Below are positions 11,260-24,275 of a DNA stretch of 64,000 bases, in pieces. The position numbers and the translations under genes were made by a program. The notes beneath the pieces were generated by a model. That model saw only the letters and a list, made by a program, of their open reading frames with translations. It was not told where the DNA came from and searched no databases. Source of the stretch: Saururus chinensis (taxonomy: Eukaryota; Streptophyta; Magnoliopsida; Piperales; Saururaceae); assembly GCA_035235625.1 (NCBI GenBank), contig CP141140.1:16574685-16638684 (forward strand), given 5' to 3'. Numbering within the stretch: position 1 is the first letter of the stretch; the number at the start of each line of letters is the position of its first letter.

Positions 11260-14200
11260 TCATGTACAATGAGTCTTCAACTTCTGCAAAAAGGCTAAGA
11301 TCTCTGTATAAGCCGGATCTGTGCGATTTACTGGCTTGCATGAATTAATATGGTCAGTAGCCTCCAATACCTGTTCATCAAATCCAACAAAACCGTCTCC
11401 ATATCTTTTACAAAATTCGATTAAAAAATTTGAATTCCTATAGTAATCATCTGTAACAACCTAATCAACGAATGCCACAAATCATAAAATTAGAATAAGA
11501 ATACCCCATTGTTGTGTAGAGATGGGGTCAGGATCACATGTAAACTTAATTCTTTACAAGAGTTAAACATTTCGTTTTTACAGCAGATTGTCATCGCAGT
11601 TATTTCATATCTGATGTATGTCTCTTATAGAATGTAAAATACACCATCAGGTTTCAGCAACACAGGCAATTAGGTAAAAAATTACTGTTCATATATATAT
11701 GAAGAAAACCAATCAATGCTTACAACAAGTTCACCGAATCCAGGATATGCCGATTCCATAGGTACTATTTCCAGTCGAAAAGCCCATCCTCCATATCCTT
11801 CAACAATAGGGGTTACCTTCGTCTGATGTTAAAAAATAGTCACTTTTAAAGGTTAAAAAAACCGAAGGTTAAAGCACAAGAAGAGATATTAAGAAAATTG
11901 CTTACCTCACTAAAACTAAGAACGTTCAAAGCACCTTTATTATGGAGATGACGAACAAAGTCATTGAGCTCCACTAACCTTGGAGACCCACTCCTCAGCT
12001 CTCCTATCTGCAACCATATAGTGGCATTAAAACCCAGTAATTCATAGCCTGACAGCAAGTAGAACCATGTCTAATCTAACAATATAAATAAATCCTAGGA
12101 TAAGAATTTATACTAGTAAAGAGCAAAAAAGGTGAATATCTTGTATTTAAAGTGAGAAGATTGTATTACATATTACGCAAGTGGTTTCGGATCAACTATG
12201 TAAACGTATTCATAAATGTTAGATGAGACTTTAGTAGTAAAAAGACAGTTCTGTGCATGGTAAGGCACAACGAGCAATGACGACAAGCTTAAAGCAGTAA
12301 CATAAAAAAATAGAAATACGAACTGTTGGAGCAGGACGAAACACAAGGCCCATTCGCCAAGGCATGTCTGCAAGTTTGCTGCCAAAATGAGGGCAGCTAT
12401 AGAAAATCTGCATCAGAGAAAAAGTATTAGACACAAGGTCCTAGAAAGAAAGTATTGAAATAATGTACAAAAAAAAAGTATTGAAATCATCATCATATGC
12501 CTTATCCCAGCTACATGGAGTCTGCAACATGGATTCTATACCATATTTGACTCTAAATAAACTCAAAATGATGGTACAGAACCCACATAGTGGCAAGGTT
12601 TTATATCGGATGCCTTTCCTGACACAACCCTCCAAAGAGGGGACAATGAGACGAAGGTTTGACATCGTCATCTTCATCATACACCTTTCCAATTATGTGG
12701 ATTGGTTCAGCACAAAGATGGTAACAAACAAAACCAGTCTACTTTTACATGGAAGCATGACAAGAGTAAGAAAGTATCAAAATACTTCTTAAAAAAAACT
12801 CAGACAATATAACCAAGAAAAGTACACATACAATTCCAATGGTGTTGTTAAAGAGGCCCATAAAATTGTCTGCCTTTGCCTGGTAGAGCATCTGCTTAAC
12901 AACAAGCCCTCCCAAGCTGCAATCAACAAAAAATATAATTGCTAAGGGAACTTATATTTCTTTTCCCATAGGTGCATGCAACTTAAATCACTTGTTAGTT
13001 GAAACCTAATAACATCCATATCATATAAGCACAATCACCACATAGGTACTTTCCTAATCTTCCTCCTTGTAAAAGATGAATTGGAAATTCAATAATAGCC
13101 ATGCATTATCCTTCCTCTCCCAACCTTTATTTCTGGTCATTTTCTTTTGACCATTCAGTTCATTTATTCAAATAAATAGGACATATCAGCACAACAAACA
13201 AATTTCCTCCATGTTGCTTATAATTACAGATCATCATCATCTATGCCTTATCCCAGCTATCTTGGATCAGCAACACGGATTATATATTACCATTTGACTA
13301 AGATCTGTAAAGAAAAAGCAACTAAATTTGTAACAATCAGGTCATTTTCTCTTGAGAATCAGTTCATTTATTCAAATTAATAGCCAATTAGTCATTGATG
13401 CAAATAAAAAATATATATCACACTCTTCTCTACGTACACTCACTACCAAAAAAATTCACTTTCTTTGAACATTTTACAAGAACATAGATACATGAAAGCT
13501 AATTCAATAACATGCATTTCTTCTTAATTTAGGATTATTAGCTGATTTACAATTGCATTTCCCAGCAAGGTCTCAATTTTGTGAAAAGGAGAAACAACAA
13601 GAAAGCAACTGGCACTGTGGTGCACTTATACATGGAAGTGGTCTTAAAGTAAACAGAACCATATTCTGGAGGAACCAGAAACAATAAAACACACTCAAAA
13701 GAAGGGCAAACAAGAAGCACATAGCAGCTGATATGCATCTCTACACATCCAAAGAATATAAGATACCAATAAACAACACAAACCTGTGAGTCACAAAAAC
13801 AACTGGCCGATTCCCAATGCCTGCTGCAGCTAACTTATTAAGCAACATCAAACTCACTTCCTACACATTATACAAGGAGAATGAGTAATCTCTAGCAGAT
13901 AAGTGAAAACTTTTCCAGATGAAAATGAATTGAATAAATTGTGCTATAAAACTTCTGTTGTCAATATATTGTTACATCTAAAAACATATGGAAAATTCAT
14001 TCACAATAAATTTTAATTTGACAGGACATACCTGAAGAGGAAGACTGGCTCCGGACCACTGGGTCAAATTAGTCTGCATGAATCACTGAATTAGATGGTA
14101 CAACATGTCATCAGAGGGCACCACCTGAAGATGGCGTTTAAAAATTAAAACTAGAGCTGCTCTACCTACTAGTAAGAAAGAATATTTCAATGTCCATGCC

Positions 14201-17200
14201 AATGTTTCAGGGCTGAAATATAGTACAAACCTTGTATTTCACACTAAACAGTCGAGCATGAGGAAAATCATTAGAGAGCCACTCCCTAGGCCAAAAAGTC
14301 CCTTCTTTTCCAGCTTCTTGATCAATCTTCTCCACCAGACCTGACTTACTAGTTGTTGAAGCCTTGTCATCTGCTATTCGCCAGGTTTTGAAAGGTCCAC
14401 CACGAAGACCATGAACAAAAACAATGTCTAGTAACGGTTCCCCTGACTGTAAGTTTGTTTCAAGGCCATTCAGAGAACCAGAAAGCTCATAGAACCCTGA
14501 TTCTTCCGCTGATACTTTATCTTCACCAGTACTTTGAGATTTTGAATCACTTCTATTGGGGCACTTCCAATGTGGCAATTCAGGATTTATCAAAAATATC
14601 ATGTCATCATACCTGGGGCATGGACTTTTCTTATTTCTTCCTTCTGTACCATGAGATTTTTCATTCAAATCGTCATTTACTTGTTCAGTACAGAATACAT
14701 TTAACAGAGTTGCCCTAGCATAGCTTTGAATTTTGAAATCATTACAGCCAGGAATCTTCCCCTTAGCACATTCCTCAAGCCACTTCAACCAGATTTCGTC
14801 CTTTAGAAGAGCTGCTTGGACCTTTGGAAGAAGTGAGAGGACAGCCAAAAGCCGTGCTGCATGTTTTCTAATGTGTGCAGTAGGAGGTACTCGAACACTA
14901 GAATGGTCATTAGCATTTGACATGGTTGTCTCACCAGAATCATGTCTGGTCAGGTCCTGGTTTTCTTGGACCCTTGATGCATCATATGCCTCAATTGCAG
15001 CAAGTTGCTCATAGTCATCCCGCAGAAGAAAGCGTCTCAATAAACACAGAACTCCAAAATCCGCCAGTTTATTCTGACATAGGGTGTCTCCAGCAGTAAT
15101 ATCTGTCAATGCTTTAATACCCTTCAATGTAGCCATAGCTGAATCAGCAGCATCAATTTTGGGTAAATTGTCTTTGTTCATGTTCTTAGCCAGGTCCAAA
15201 AACGGCTCCAAAGATAGAAAATCTAAAAGAGATGACCCGCTATCTAATCCAATAGAAGGTCCTAACTGGTTTCCTGCTAGATTAACAACTGCACGGGCCA
15301 ATTGATCAGCAGTATGTGCAGCTGAAACAGCATTAGATTGATCTATTTGTGTCTGCAGATACCAAAAGTCATCCAATCAGGGATAAAGAAGTCATACACA
15401 GTAAAGATGAAAACAATGAAGTGACAATATTCCCACCTATCCCTTCAGTAAGTTAGAGAATACTCATGCACAAATAGTGAAACAGTCAAATGTACAACTT
15501 ATCTAGTGCAAAAAAAAGTGTAGAAATAATCATTGCACCTTCACTTTATCAGTCTTAGGTGGAGCGATTCCTTTCGAACGAGTTTTGTTCATCTTTAAAA
15601 TCTCGATCAGCAAAAAAGTTAACCATCCTTGAGAAATTGGTATGGAAGCAGGACCATAATCCTCAAGAATGCAAGCAAGGATTTTTGTAGCTGAAGACCG
15701 AGTAGCATCAGTTGAAAATTTTCCACAAACCCAGGGCAACAGAATAGCAGACCACTTCTGACTTTCTTCCAAAGATAAATGATTATCCCCAGTGGAAAGT
15801 AACTCCAATGCCTTGGCCATTCCCTCCTGAACACCTTTAGATCCTGTTGTCTGTTTGGCTATCTGCCTCATTATATTAAGTCCCTTCTTCCTCACTACAT
15901 CCCGTGACTCACTACTTCTTTCAATTGAGACAAGAAAGGCAGAAAGAGCCATTTGCGCTAGGGCAGTATCTTCTGTATTACATGCCTGAGATACTGTTGA
16001 AAGAAGACTTGAACTCCACTCAGGAACTGATTCAGTCAAAGGCAAGCTTGTGTCCTCAAGAAGAAGTCGGGCCACTAGACTCCCATGCCATTTCACAGTT
16101 CGTTCAGGTGCCATCAAAGCAGTCATGATAGCGCACCCATCTCTGTCGAGCTCTTGTATATGAATCCGATTAAGATCCGATGCCATGGCCCAATTTGCAA
16201 GGGCCCACGTGGCAAAAGGTACAGCTACGTGTTCCCTTTGCAAATCATCCCAAAGCCCCGGAGTCATGATGGGAACTAAACTTTCAGCAAAAGGAGATCT
16301 ATGATGATACCTTTGCAACAATAAATTACTAGGAATATTCCTTTTTAAATGATCTGCATTTTCAAGTCCTTTTGTCCTAGAAAATCCCAGAACTGTTGTT
16401 CCTCCAAGAATTTTTATTCCTATGCCCCGTAATCCTCCACTCCCATCATCATCATCGGATCCTTCTGGATCCTCAAAATGCATACTACCTGCTTCAATAA
16501 CTTGAAGAGCGGCTGATATGTCTGCCATGTTTGCATGGCCAGGTAATATTGGTTGAAATGAAGCTCGGTCCGCATTGTCAATGTCTGAGGTAATGATATC
16601 CATGATGGCAGCAACTAGCATGCTCCGCCCTTTATAAATATCTGCCCCGCCATATAAATTGTTCTTCATTTGCTGCATAGAGATATGAGTGGTTTCATGC
16701 AAAACCTAAAGTGTAATTCTAGCAAAGTAGTGTTAAACTGTATGACTATAACTCAAATACCAGATGTAAGTGACAGAAAACTCCTCTATTACATTCAGTA
16801 TAAGACTGGTGAAATCAATACATAAATTCCACACTGGGAGCCCAGCACATTACTTTTATCATCCATTGGCAAAAAAAATTTATAGATAAGTGTATGCTTT
16901 CCCTGAACTGGTCATAGGGCTTCAATAATAAAGTGAAAAGGCTGAAAAAACACTATGTTAGCATACATCTACACCCCATTCCCCCAATAAGACCCCTTCC
17001 ACGTACATGCATCGAAAATATATTTAGCAGATTTGTCCTCTGTTGTATGACCAGGCAAGAAACGAGAGGAAAGAGGAGACAAGTCAGACTCATGAAATCC
17101 AAAGCTGGAACATTGATATACATCACCATGGCCATAATCCACTAGGAAGAATATTTTCTAAAAAGAACATCAAAAAGTTCTTTTTTTATTTTAATTTCCT

Positions 17201-18630
17201 CTAAGAGAAGACTATTTACATTAATCGATGCTACAAAAAATCCCACAACAAATTTATAATGGACCTTTCTTTCAAGCACTACCATTTTACCAGGGTTAGC
17301 CCCTTAACGACATAAACTTCAAAAAAATAAAATATGAATGCAGACAACCTGATAGACCACCATGTCTAACAATCATAACAATCTTTTTAAGCAAGAGTTC
17401 CTATTGTAAAGCAGCTCCTATATATGTAACCATTCCAGACAATTTGATGTGGAATGTCAATACACTGAAACGTAGAATTTGTAAGTAGTAATGGTTCTTG
17501 AATCCTGACTATAAGGTTAGTGCCTAACAGTCTTTAATGTGACATAGGTTTTTTCCTTACTTCTGAACTATGGCTGTACTGAATAGCTCACTCAGAACCT
17601 AAAATCGTAAACTACATAGGATCATTAAACAACAAGAAGCCTGCTTTTAAATGAGCTTTTCAGAGATATACAATGCTTTATTTCCCGAGGTACATGTAGG
17701 CCTCGTGTTTTGTAATCCCATTTTCCTCTTCTAATTAACGCACATCCAAAATGTCAAAATTTTATGCAGTCGTCTGATATATAAATTAAGCATCTTTATT
17801 TCAATATAATAGACATTTTGATCTGAGTAAAGGGGATCACTCAATTTTTTTTCATGACAAGAGATCGTCACCTTCTTGGCACTCTGCGGCTGGAACGAGA
17901 ATATGAACCTCAGGAGGTTAGGCACCGCGTGGGGCCGCCCAAGTACGGCCCCGCAAACTGCAGGGTCGGCAACAAGGCTCGCGAGTGCCCGCGCCGACTC
18001 GGCCTGGGTCGCGTCCCTCGCCGTGGCCACCGTATCCAGGAGCCAGTCCAGCACCGCCCCGCCACCAGCGGACACAATCGCTGACCTCCGGCTTGCATTG
18101 GCCGACGCAATATCCGCAAGCAGCGCCGCCACCCGGAGCTCGAACCCCGATCGAACCTCCTGGTTGGCCGAAGACAGGACAGACCGAAGCGACTTCCAGA
18201 GGACCGCCCCGGCGGCACCGGTCCGCTTAATCCGGTCGAAGACCCGCTGGACAGAGTCATTGGACTTCTCGAGGGACTGCTCGAGCTCGGCGTAAAACTG
18301 CTGGGATTTGGCTTTCAGCCGGTCGCGGTCGGGGGAGGAGGAGATGATGAAGGCGGCGGAGAAGGCGGCGGCGGATATTAGGGTTCCGGCGAGAGTGTAG
18401 AAGGGTAGGGATCGGTGAAGGGAAGGGGTGCGGGCGGGGAGGGTGGGCTCGGAGTGGAGGAGGGCCGGGGGAGGGACATGGCGGAAATTGTCGGAAAGGG
18501 GAGGGGACTTTTCGGAAGTCTCGGGTGAAAGCTGGGAGAGAAGGCAGCGTTGGGCGGCGGTGAAAGGGCAAAGGAGGAAGCTCCGGCAAAGGGAAGAGGT
18601 ACGGGCCCCGGACCGGAGGAGGCGAAGCAT
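11260..18630 (-). CDS. SERAC1-like alpha/beta hydrolase with ARM-like region
   Basis: Nine exons join in frame to 1204 residues: 18630-17872, 16672-15539, 15352-14231, 14073-14032, 13860-13784, 12916-12832, 12407-12324, 12007-11906, 11822-11724 and a last one, 11370-11260, which makes ten coding blocks. All junctions are GT-AG. The N-terminus is Arg-rich and fits a mitochondrial presequence, followed by a membrane segment near residues 78-98. Residues of about 200-830 are helical and ARM-like. The C-terminal hydrolase has FVHGLRGGPFKTW near 941-953, nucleophile Ser1045 in VTHSLGG, and probable catalytic His1175 in ATDHINSCKP. Human SERAC1 remodels phosphatidylglycerol at mitochondria; plant relatives are little studied. 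Exon 1 is GC-rich, the others AT-rich. The start of the last exon (GAACAG acceptor at 11371) was chosen for continuity GELV-VLEATDH; an acceptor further upstream is possible. Confidence 0.88.
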
Positions 18631-18724
18631 ATTCGCATCGCCGATTTGCCGTTCGGAGTTTTAAACTGAAGAGGACTTTGTAAAAGACTGGCCGGTCATA
18701 TGGCGGCAAAATAAGGCGACCAAC

Positions 18725-18792
18725 TGGGCCCATTTTCAACCTGGGCCCAAAACATCCGAAATAACAGAGCTGAAGGTGGGTACATGGGCCCA
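18725..18792 (-). promoter_or_regulatory. Three TGGGCCCA (site II-type) boxes upstream of the SERAC1-like gene
   Basis: The palindrome TGGGCCCA occurs at 18725-18732, 18742-18749 and 18785-18792, that is 95-162 bases upstream of the start codon at 18630. TGGGCC/T site II elements bind TCP factors and are common in plant promoters of housekeeping genes, especially nuclear genes for mitochondrial and ribosomal proteins. This fits the predicted organellar targeting of the gene. Confidence 0.65.
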
Positions 18793-19972
18793 AAAAAAAA
18801 AGACGCACCTAAAAAGTGAAAACATCAAAGAATGTAACCTCATTGATAGAGGAATTACGTTGTAGCTGTGAATGATCTTTTTTTTTTTCTTTTTTCCAAT
18901 GACCATAATTTGGTAAAACATTCGAATAAGAGCAACAATCCAACTTATTATTATTTTCCTTTTATGAAGGCGAAGCAGTCCCAAATCACTGATTTGAGGG
19001 TTCTTACATGGATTTACTCCCTAATAGCAAATTACATGCAAGGCTCGTGTCGCCATGAAGGACCCAAGTTTCTTCCTTGTAAAGCTCATTTGACTTTGGG
19101 AAATTCCCATTACAGGGTAGTTGGCACTGGCTCAAGACCATTAATGGGATAGAGCAAGGAGAGAGATCATGTGATTGTTGCCCCAAAATGGGATGTCATG
19201 GGATGGCTGCTAAGAGGAGGTTCGACACCATTACTATCTGTACGTGCAGTCTTTCAGCTACTTCATTCTGAGCATAATTACCTCAGAATTCAGGTCAGAC
19301 ACTCAAATAAATTTGCCAAGCCCGAGTATTAGAAGTATTTTTTGCTTTGTTATGTAACTTATGTTTCACTCCTTCCATCCCAAAATAAGTATCCTATTTG
19401 ATTTTTTAAAATAGGATATTTATTTTGGGACAAAGAGAATATTTACTTTGCGGAAACAAAATTATTCCCTAGCAATAAACTTTTGTTTAGCTAATGATCA
19501 GAATACCAACAAACTCTTTTTCCACAAACAATAGTTCATTTTATCTATCTATTTATTTATCTATCCCAGGGCATGTATTGGTTGCGGGTGATGATCTGCT
19601 TTCAATATTAGCACTGGGGATTTGCCACCATCGGCCAGGTAGCTAGCAAGTGGCACCTAGCCACTTCCACCCCACTCCCCTTAAATCATTATATTAATTT
19701 TTTTTTAAATTACTCCTAACACAAGCTCATATAATCATGCACTAATAATACAATAATCTTATGGATGAATTGGGCTTATTCTAGTGATCCTCCCTTGAGT
19801 GTTGAGTTGATATCAATCCACCATCGCCAAAGCGTCAACCTCCTTCTTCTTCCCCAAAGCCCTCTAGGGTTCTCCAAAGATTGCAATTAGGGCTAGGGTT
19901 GGCCTTAAGATTAATTAAATAGAGGGGAAATTTAGGGCTAAACAAGGGATGAAAGAGAAGGGAAAGGAAAGG
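18793..19972. other. Intergenic DNA left of the first large transposon nest
   Basis: Apart from a palindromic Stowaway-like remnant (19368-19440) and a short TCTATCTATTTAT-type repeat near 19545-19565, nothing is recognised. The last bases before 19973 are purine-rich (GGAAAGGAAAGG) and form the target site of the next element. Confidence 0.5.
19368..19440. mobile_element. Mini Stowaway-like palindromic remnant
   Basis: The left arm ACTCCTTCCATCCCAAAATA continues as AGTATCCTATTT, and the right arm is its near complement, AAATAGGATATTTATTTTGGGACAAAGA. The ends resemble the Stowaway CTCCCTCCGTCCCA consensus. At 73 bp it is a nearly perfect foldback with almost no interior. Confidence 0.6.
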
Positions 19973-20261
19973 TGTAACGTTCAAGAATTTTCTAAATTCC
20001 TGAAGTTGGCCATATGGAAAATAGGGTATTTGACCCTTTGGCATTCTTATGAGAATAGCTTGATTAATGGTTGTAATTAGTATCTGAAACTATATGGATA
20101 GAAAGTAGACAAAAAAGTGTTTCAAAATGCCACAAAGAACGCGAGAATCAGAGTTTGGATAAGGGAGATACGACCGTTCGAAGTTGAACATAGCATGCAT
20201 GGCCTATTTACCCAAATTAGATGCCCAAATTGGTCATTTAAGTCTCTCTATGGGCCCAGTT

Positions 20262-21855
20262 AATAAAAGTGACAAAAATTAGTTTAAGAGGCTCAATTAG
20301 GTTGCCTAAGATAGGTTTAGTTGGCCCAAACATCTTAGGTTCCTAATCCCCTTATTATATAAAAGGCTAATTAGGGCTTGTAGGGGGAGTTTTTGGCCTT
20401 TGAAGGGATAAGAGAGAAGAAGCCATCGGGGAAGTTTTCCGGCAACGGAGCCGGAGAGGTGAGAGCTCAAAGTGGTAGTAGATTGATGAAAGCCCAACTC
20501 AAGGCAGGACACCTTACTTGGATTCCACATACTATGTGTTTTAGGAAGTTATTTACTTTTTTAATTAGATGATTCTTCTTCGTTTGTACAATAATTAGAT
20601 GATCATTCTATGTTTGTATACGTAAAAAAAACTATGACTAAATTATGTAGTCGAAGAGGATTTAGGGTAACCAATCAGCATCACTATACCTTAGCGACGC
20701 GGTCAGTAGATGATGGGCGAAGGGGAAAGTCACGGCTTTTGACAGTGGTTAGCCCTTCCCCTCCCAAGTAATGCACTACAGCCACAACTGAGAATTCTGT
20801 CATGGTGGGATCGTGACGGTGGAGACAAGACCCTCAGTGGTGGTCGAAGGAGGGCTCCATCGACATGGGGTAATACAGCAGATCCGCTAGTGTAACGCCT
20901 GAGATTCTTCTTCACATTTTCTCAAAATTTGTAAATTTTTTTTTTGCAATATAATAGTTATAAATCGGGAAAAATGACAAATACAAAATCTATGAAAACA
21001 GTTTTATAATTTAAAACATCACACATCAGTTTTTCCCATACAAATTTTTGCTCATTTAACCAAATAAAAGTGACAAAAATTAGTTTAAGAGGCTCAATTA
21101 GGTTGCCTAAGATAGGTTTAGTTGGCCCAAACCTCTTGGGTTCCTAATCCCCTTATTATATAAAAGGCTAATTAGGGCTTGTAGGGGGAGTTTTTGGCCT
21201 TTGAAGGGATAAGAGAGAAGAAGCCATCGGGGAAGTTTTCCGGCGACGGAGCCGGAGAGGTGAGAGCTCGAAGTGGTAGTAGATTGATGAAAGCCCAACT
21301 CAAGGCAGGACACCTTACTTGGATTCCACATACTATGTGTTTTAGGGGGTTATTTACTTTTTTAATTAGATGATTCTTCTTCGTTTGTACAATAATTAGA
21401 TGATCATTCTATGTTTGTATACGTAAAAAAAACTATGACTAAATTATGTAGTCGAAGAGGATTTAGGGTAACCGATCAGCATCACTATACCTCAGCGACT
21501 CGGTCAGTTGTTGACAGGTGAAGGGGAAAGTCACGGCTTTTGACGGTGGTTAGCACTTCCCCTCCCAAGTAATGCACCACGACCACAATTGAGAATTCTG
21601 TCATGGTGGGATTGTGACGGTGGAGACAGGACCCTCAGTGGTGGTCGAAGGAGGGCTCCATCGACATGGGTTAATACAGCAGATCCGCTAGTGTAACGCC
21701 TGAGATTCTTCTTCACATTTTCTCAAAATTTGCAAATGTTTTTTGCAATATAACAGCTATAAATCGGGAAAAATGACAAATACAAAACCTATGAAAACAG
21801 TTTTATAATTTAAAAATCACACATCAGTTTTTCTCATACAAGTTTTTGCTCATTC
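20262..21855 (+). repeat. 801-bp tandem duplication across a transposon boundary
   Basis: Two adjacent copies, 20262-21062 and 21063-21855, differ at only a few sites. Each contains about 630 bases of the family A LTR, including its TATA box, plus about 170 bases of the left end of the inserted element E (starting at 20891 and 21692, exactly 801 apart). The duplication therefore happened after element E had inserted. Confidence 0.92.
20354..20365 (+). promoter_or_regulatory. LTR promoter TATA box (family A), duplicated at 21155-21166
   Basis: TTATATAAAAGG lies at the position equivalent to TTTATAAAAGG at 43007-43017 in the other family A copy. Its conservation between diverged copies supports a role as the retroelement's core promoter. 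Confidence 0.6.
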
Positions 21856-22379
21856 GATCAAACATCGTACGAACAAACTAAATATCTTCAGGCGCTACTC
21901 AAAAACAAACACACGAATAAATTGCTATGATCATAGACTTTAAATAAAAATCTCTCCCAAGCATCCCTGAGTGCAAGTCCCATAACAATCCACAATCTAA
22001 TCCAAATAACAAGTATAGATAACATAAATATTTTAATTCTAATCTCACCCAATACAAGAGATCATGGCGCCAATATACTCGTAGTAAGTCAAAGATATAC
22101 CTTAGTCAAAGGGAATCAATCCATCGCGAAAACGAGCGTCCATCTCCAGGAGCTCTCTGCCACAAACCTGCAAAAGCCTCCCGAACAACGGGGCTAAAAA
22201 ATAGGGTAATAAGTATTTTCATACTTAGTAGCAAAATATCAAGTATGAGAGTTCTAAACAGTGAACTCAGTAAGTCTATACATAGATGCGTTCATGCAAC
22301 TCAAACATTAAGCAAACATGCATATCATAATCCTGCTCATATGCATACAATCACGCATACCATCAAACTAATCTTACAC

Positions 22380-22850
22380 ATACACTATTAATCAGAGTCT
22401 CACAAACTTACTCGTATAAGTCTTACAAACTTACTCGTATAATCATATGCTTACTCATAAAACTTACACATACTTGTACGACCTTACTCGTACAATCATA
22501 TGCTTACTCATATAACTTACACATACTTGTACGAACTTATTCGTACAATCTTACACTTACTCGTACAGTCTTACTCAGAATCATACTCTTACAATCTTAC
22601 TCAAAAAAATACTCTTACAGTCTTACTCAGAAACATGCTCTTACAGTCTTACTCATACTCATACTCTTACAGTCGTGCTCATACACATACTCTTATAGTC
22701 GTGCTCATACTCATACTCTTACAGTCGTGCTCATGCGCATACTCTTATAGTCATAGTCATACACATACTCTTACATCCGTACTCATACTCATACTCTTAT
22801 AGTCGTACTCATACTCATACTCTTACAGTCGTACTCATATTCATACTATC
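22380..22850. repeat. Minisatellite of CTTAC/TCATAC motifs in element E
   Basis: Short units such as CTTACTCATACTCATACTCTTACAG recur about every 35 bases, with earlier shorter TTACTCGTACAATC forms. The 100-codon open frame across it is a by-product of the repeat. Confidence 0.75.
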
Positions 22851-23124
22851 GACCACTGAAACTCATTACAACTAATAAGCTCCAGCATCGAAATGGAAAA
22901 GAATGTAACTGGGGCATCACCTTAACCTCTGGGAAGTGACTAGATGCCATGGACTTTTTCGAAGGCAAGACACACCAATGCTCATGGGGCACGGGATCAA
23001 ACAGGTAAGAGCAGGTCCATGATACTACTTACTTGAGCGTGCAAACATAAACACCCACATATAATGGGTTATACCATTGCCCACCATAATTATAGTGCCA
23101 TAAATTGCCCACCATTATGGGTCT

Positions 23125-23300
23125 TATAGTGTCGATGTCACTCTTGGGCAAAAATCATACAGTGCCACTCTTAGGCAGAATCATACAGTGCCACTCTTAG
23201 GCAGAATCATACAGTGCCTCTCTTGGGTAGAAATCATACAGCGCTCTCAATAGAGCATCAAACGTCTAGGCTTCATACAGCACACAGACCAAATTGAAAA
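23125..23300. repeat. Minisatellite with CATACAGTGCCACTCTTAGG units
   Basis: Units of about 28 bases, each with CATACAG(T/C)GC followed by CACTCTTAGGCAGAAT or a variant, repeat four to five times inside element E, then decay into CTCAATAGAGCATCAAAC repeats. Confidence 0.65.
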
Positions 23301-24099
23301 CATACATCACTCTCAATAGAGCATCAAACATCTGGTGCCCTATACAACACATAGCAACATCCCGCGGGATAAACACCATGACAAGACATGGGAAATGCTC
23401 AGTCGACTCATTATTGGCTAGCTCAAACACGAAACTTAATCTGTCAAACTCTCATGTCTCAAACTCACAACGCTATCATTAGCTGTGTTTATAATTTAAG
23501 TTTGAATTAAGTAGGTTATGCGGTGCAATTATGCCACACAAACTCTCAAACATACAGTAATCTACTGATCAAACCGAAGCTGAGCCCGATCCGAAATCCC
23601 AGTTCGTCAGGGCAGCAGACTCCACTTAACCCATCCATCTCACAACATAACTCACCGTACCACAAATCCTTACGGTCTTACATACTCCGCCATCCACCTT
23701 ATGGCCAAAACATCTTACACAAATGTCATCAAACTGAGCTCCTCAAAGTCAAACCCAGTTATCATTCTCTTACTAATACCTCACTTATTGAGCTTACTTT
23801 TCACTTCATAATTTGTACATTATGTTTGTACAATTATGTAACACTCTTACCGTCTGACAATCCCCCAAACATACGCTTTGATCCAAACCAATCCTCGCCC
23901 GTCAAACTTATATCCTCTGTCTTCCGTCATATGCTTACGCAACCACATCCACGTCTAATTCCAAATCCATACCAAACATTATGTCACTTATTACCGTCCA
24001 TTGCCCATACCTTTGCCCCCACACACCCATACACATATCCATTGCTTAGGCGTATAGCCATCATACATACGTATGTCTATCACACATACATATAATATA

Positions 24100-24275
24100 C
24101 ACATACTTTCATACATACATAGCTTATAAATATGCTCGCTAGCCATCACTAGCACATACATACATATCCATACACGTAGTTTACCAACATACTCGCTAGC
24201 CATCACTAGCGCACACACAATCCACAAACATAGCTTACTAACATACACGCTAGCCATCACTAGCACACACATTCC
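24100..24275. repeat. Minisatellite with CTAGCCATCACTAGC palindrome
   Basis: Three units of about 56 bases carry CTCGCTAGCCATCACTAGC, containing the self-complementary pair GCTAG/CTAGC, followed by CATAGCTTAC. They lie inside element E. Confidence 0.7.

Noticed and set aside
23523-24095. 190-codon open frame
   Set aside because: Inside element E, His/Pro/Thr/Tyr-rich as expected from minisatellite-like sequence; no domain, no gag or pol motif.
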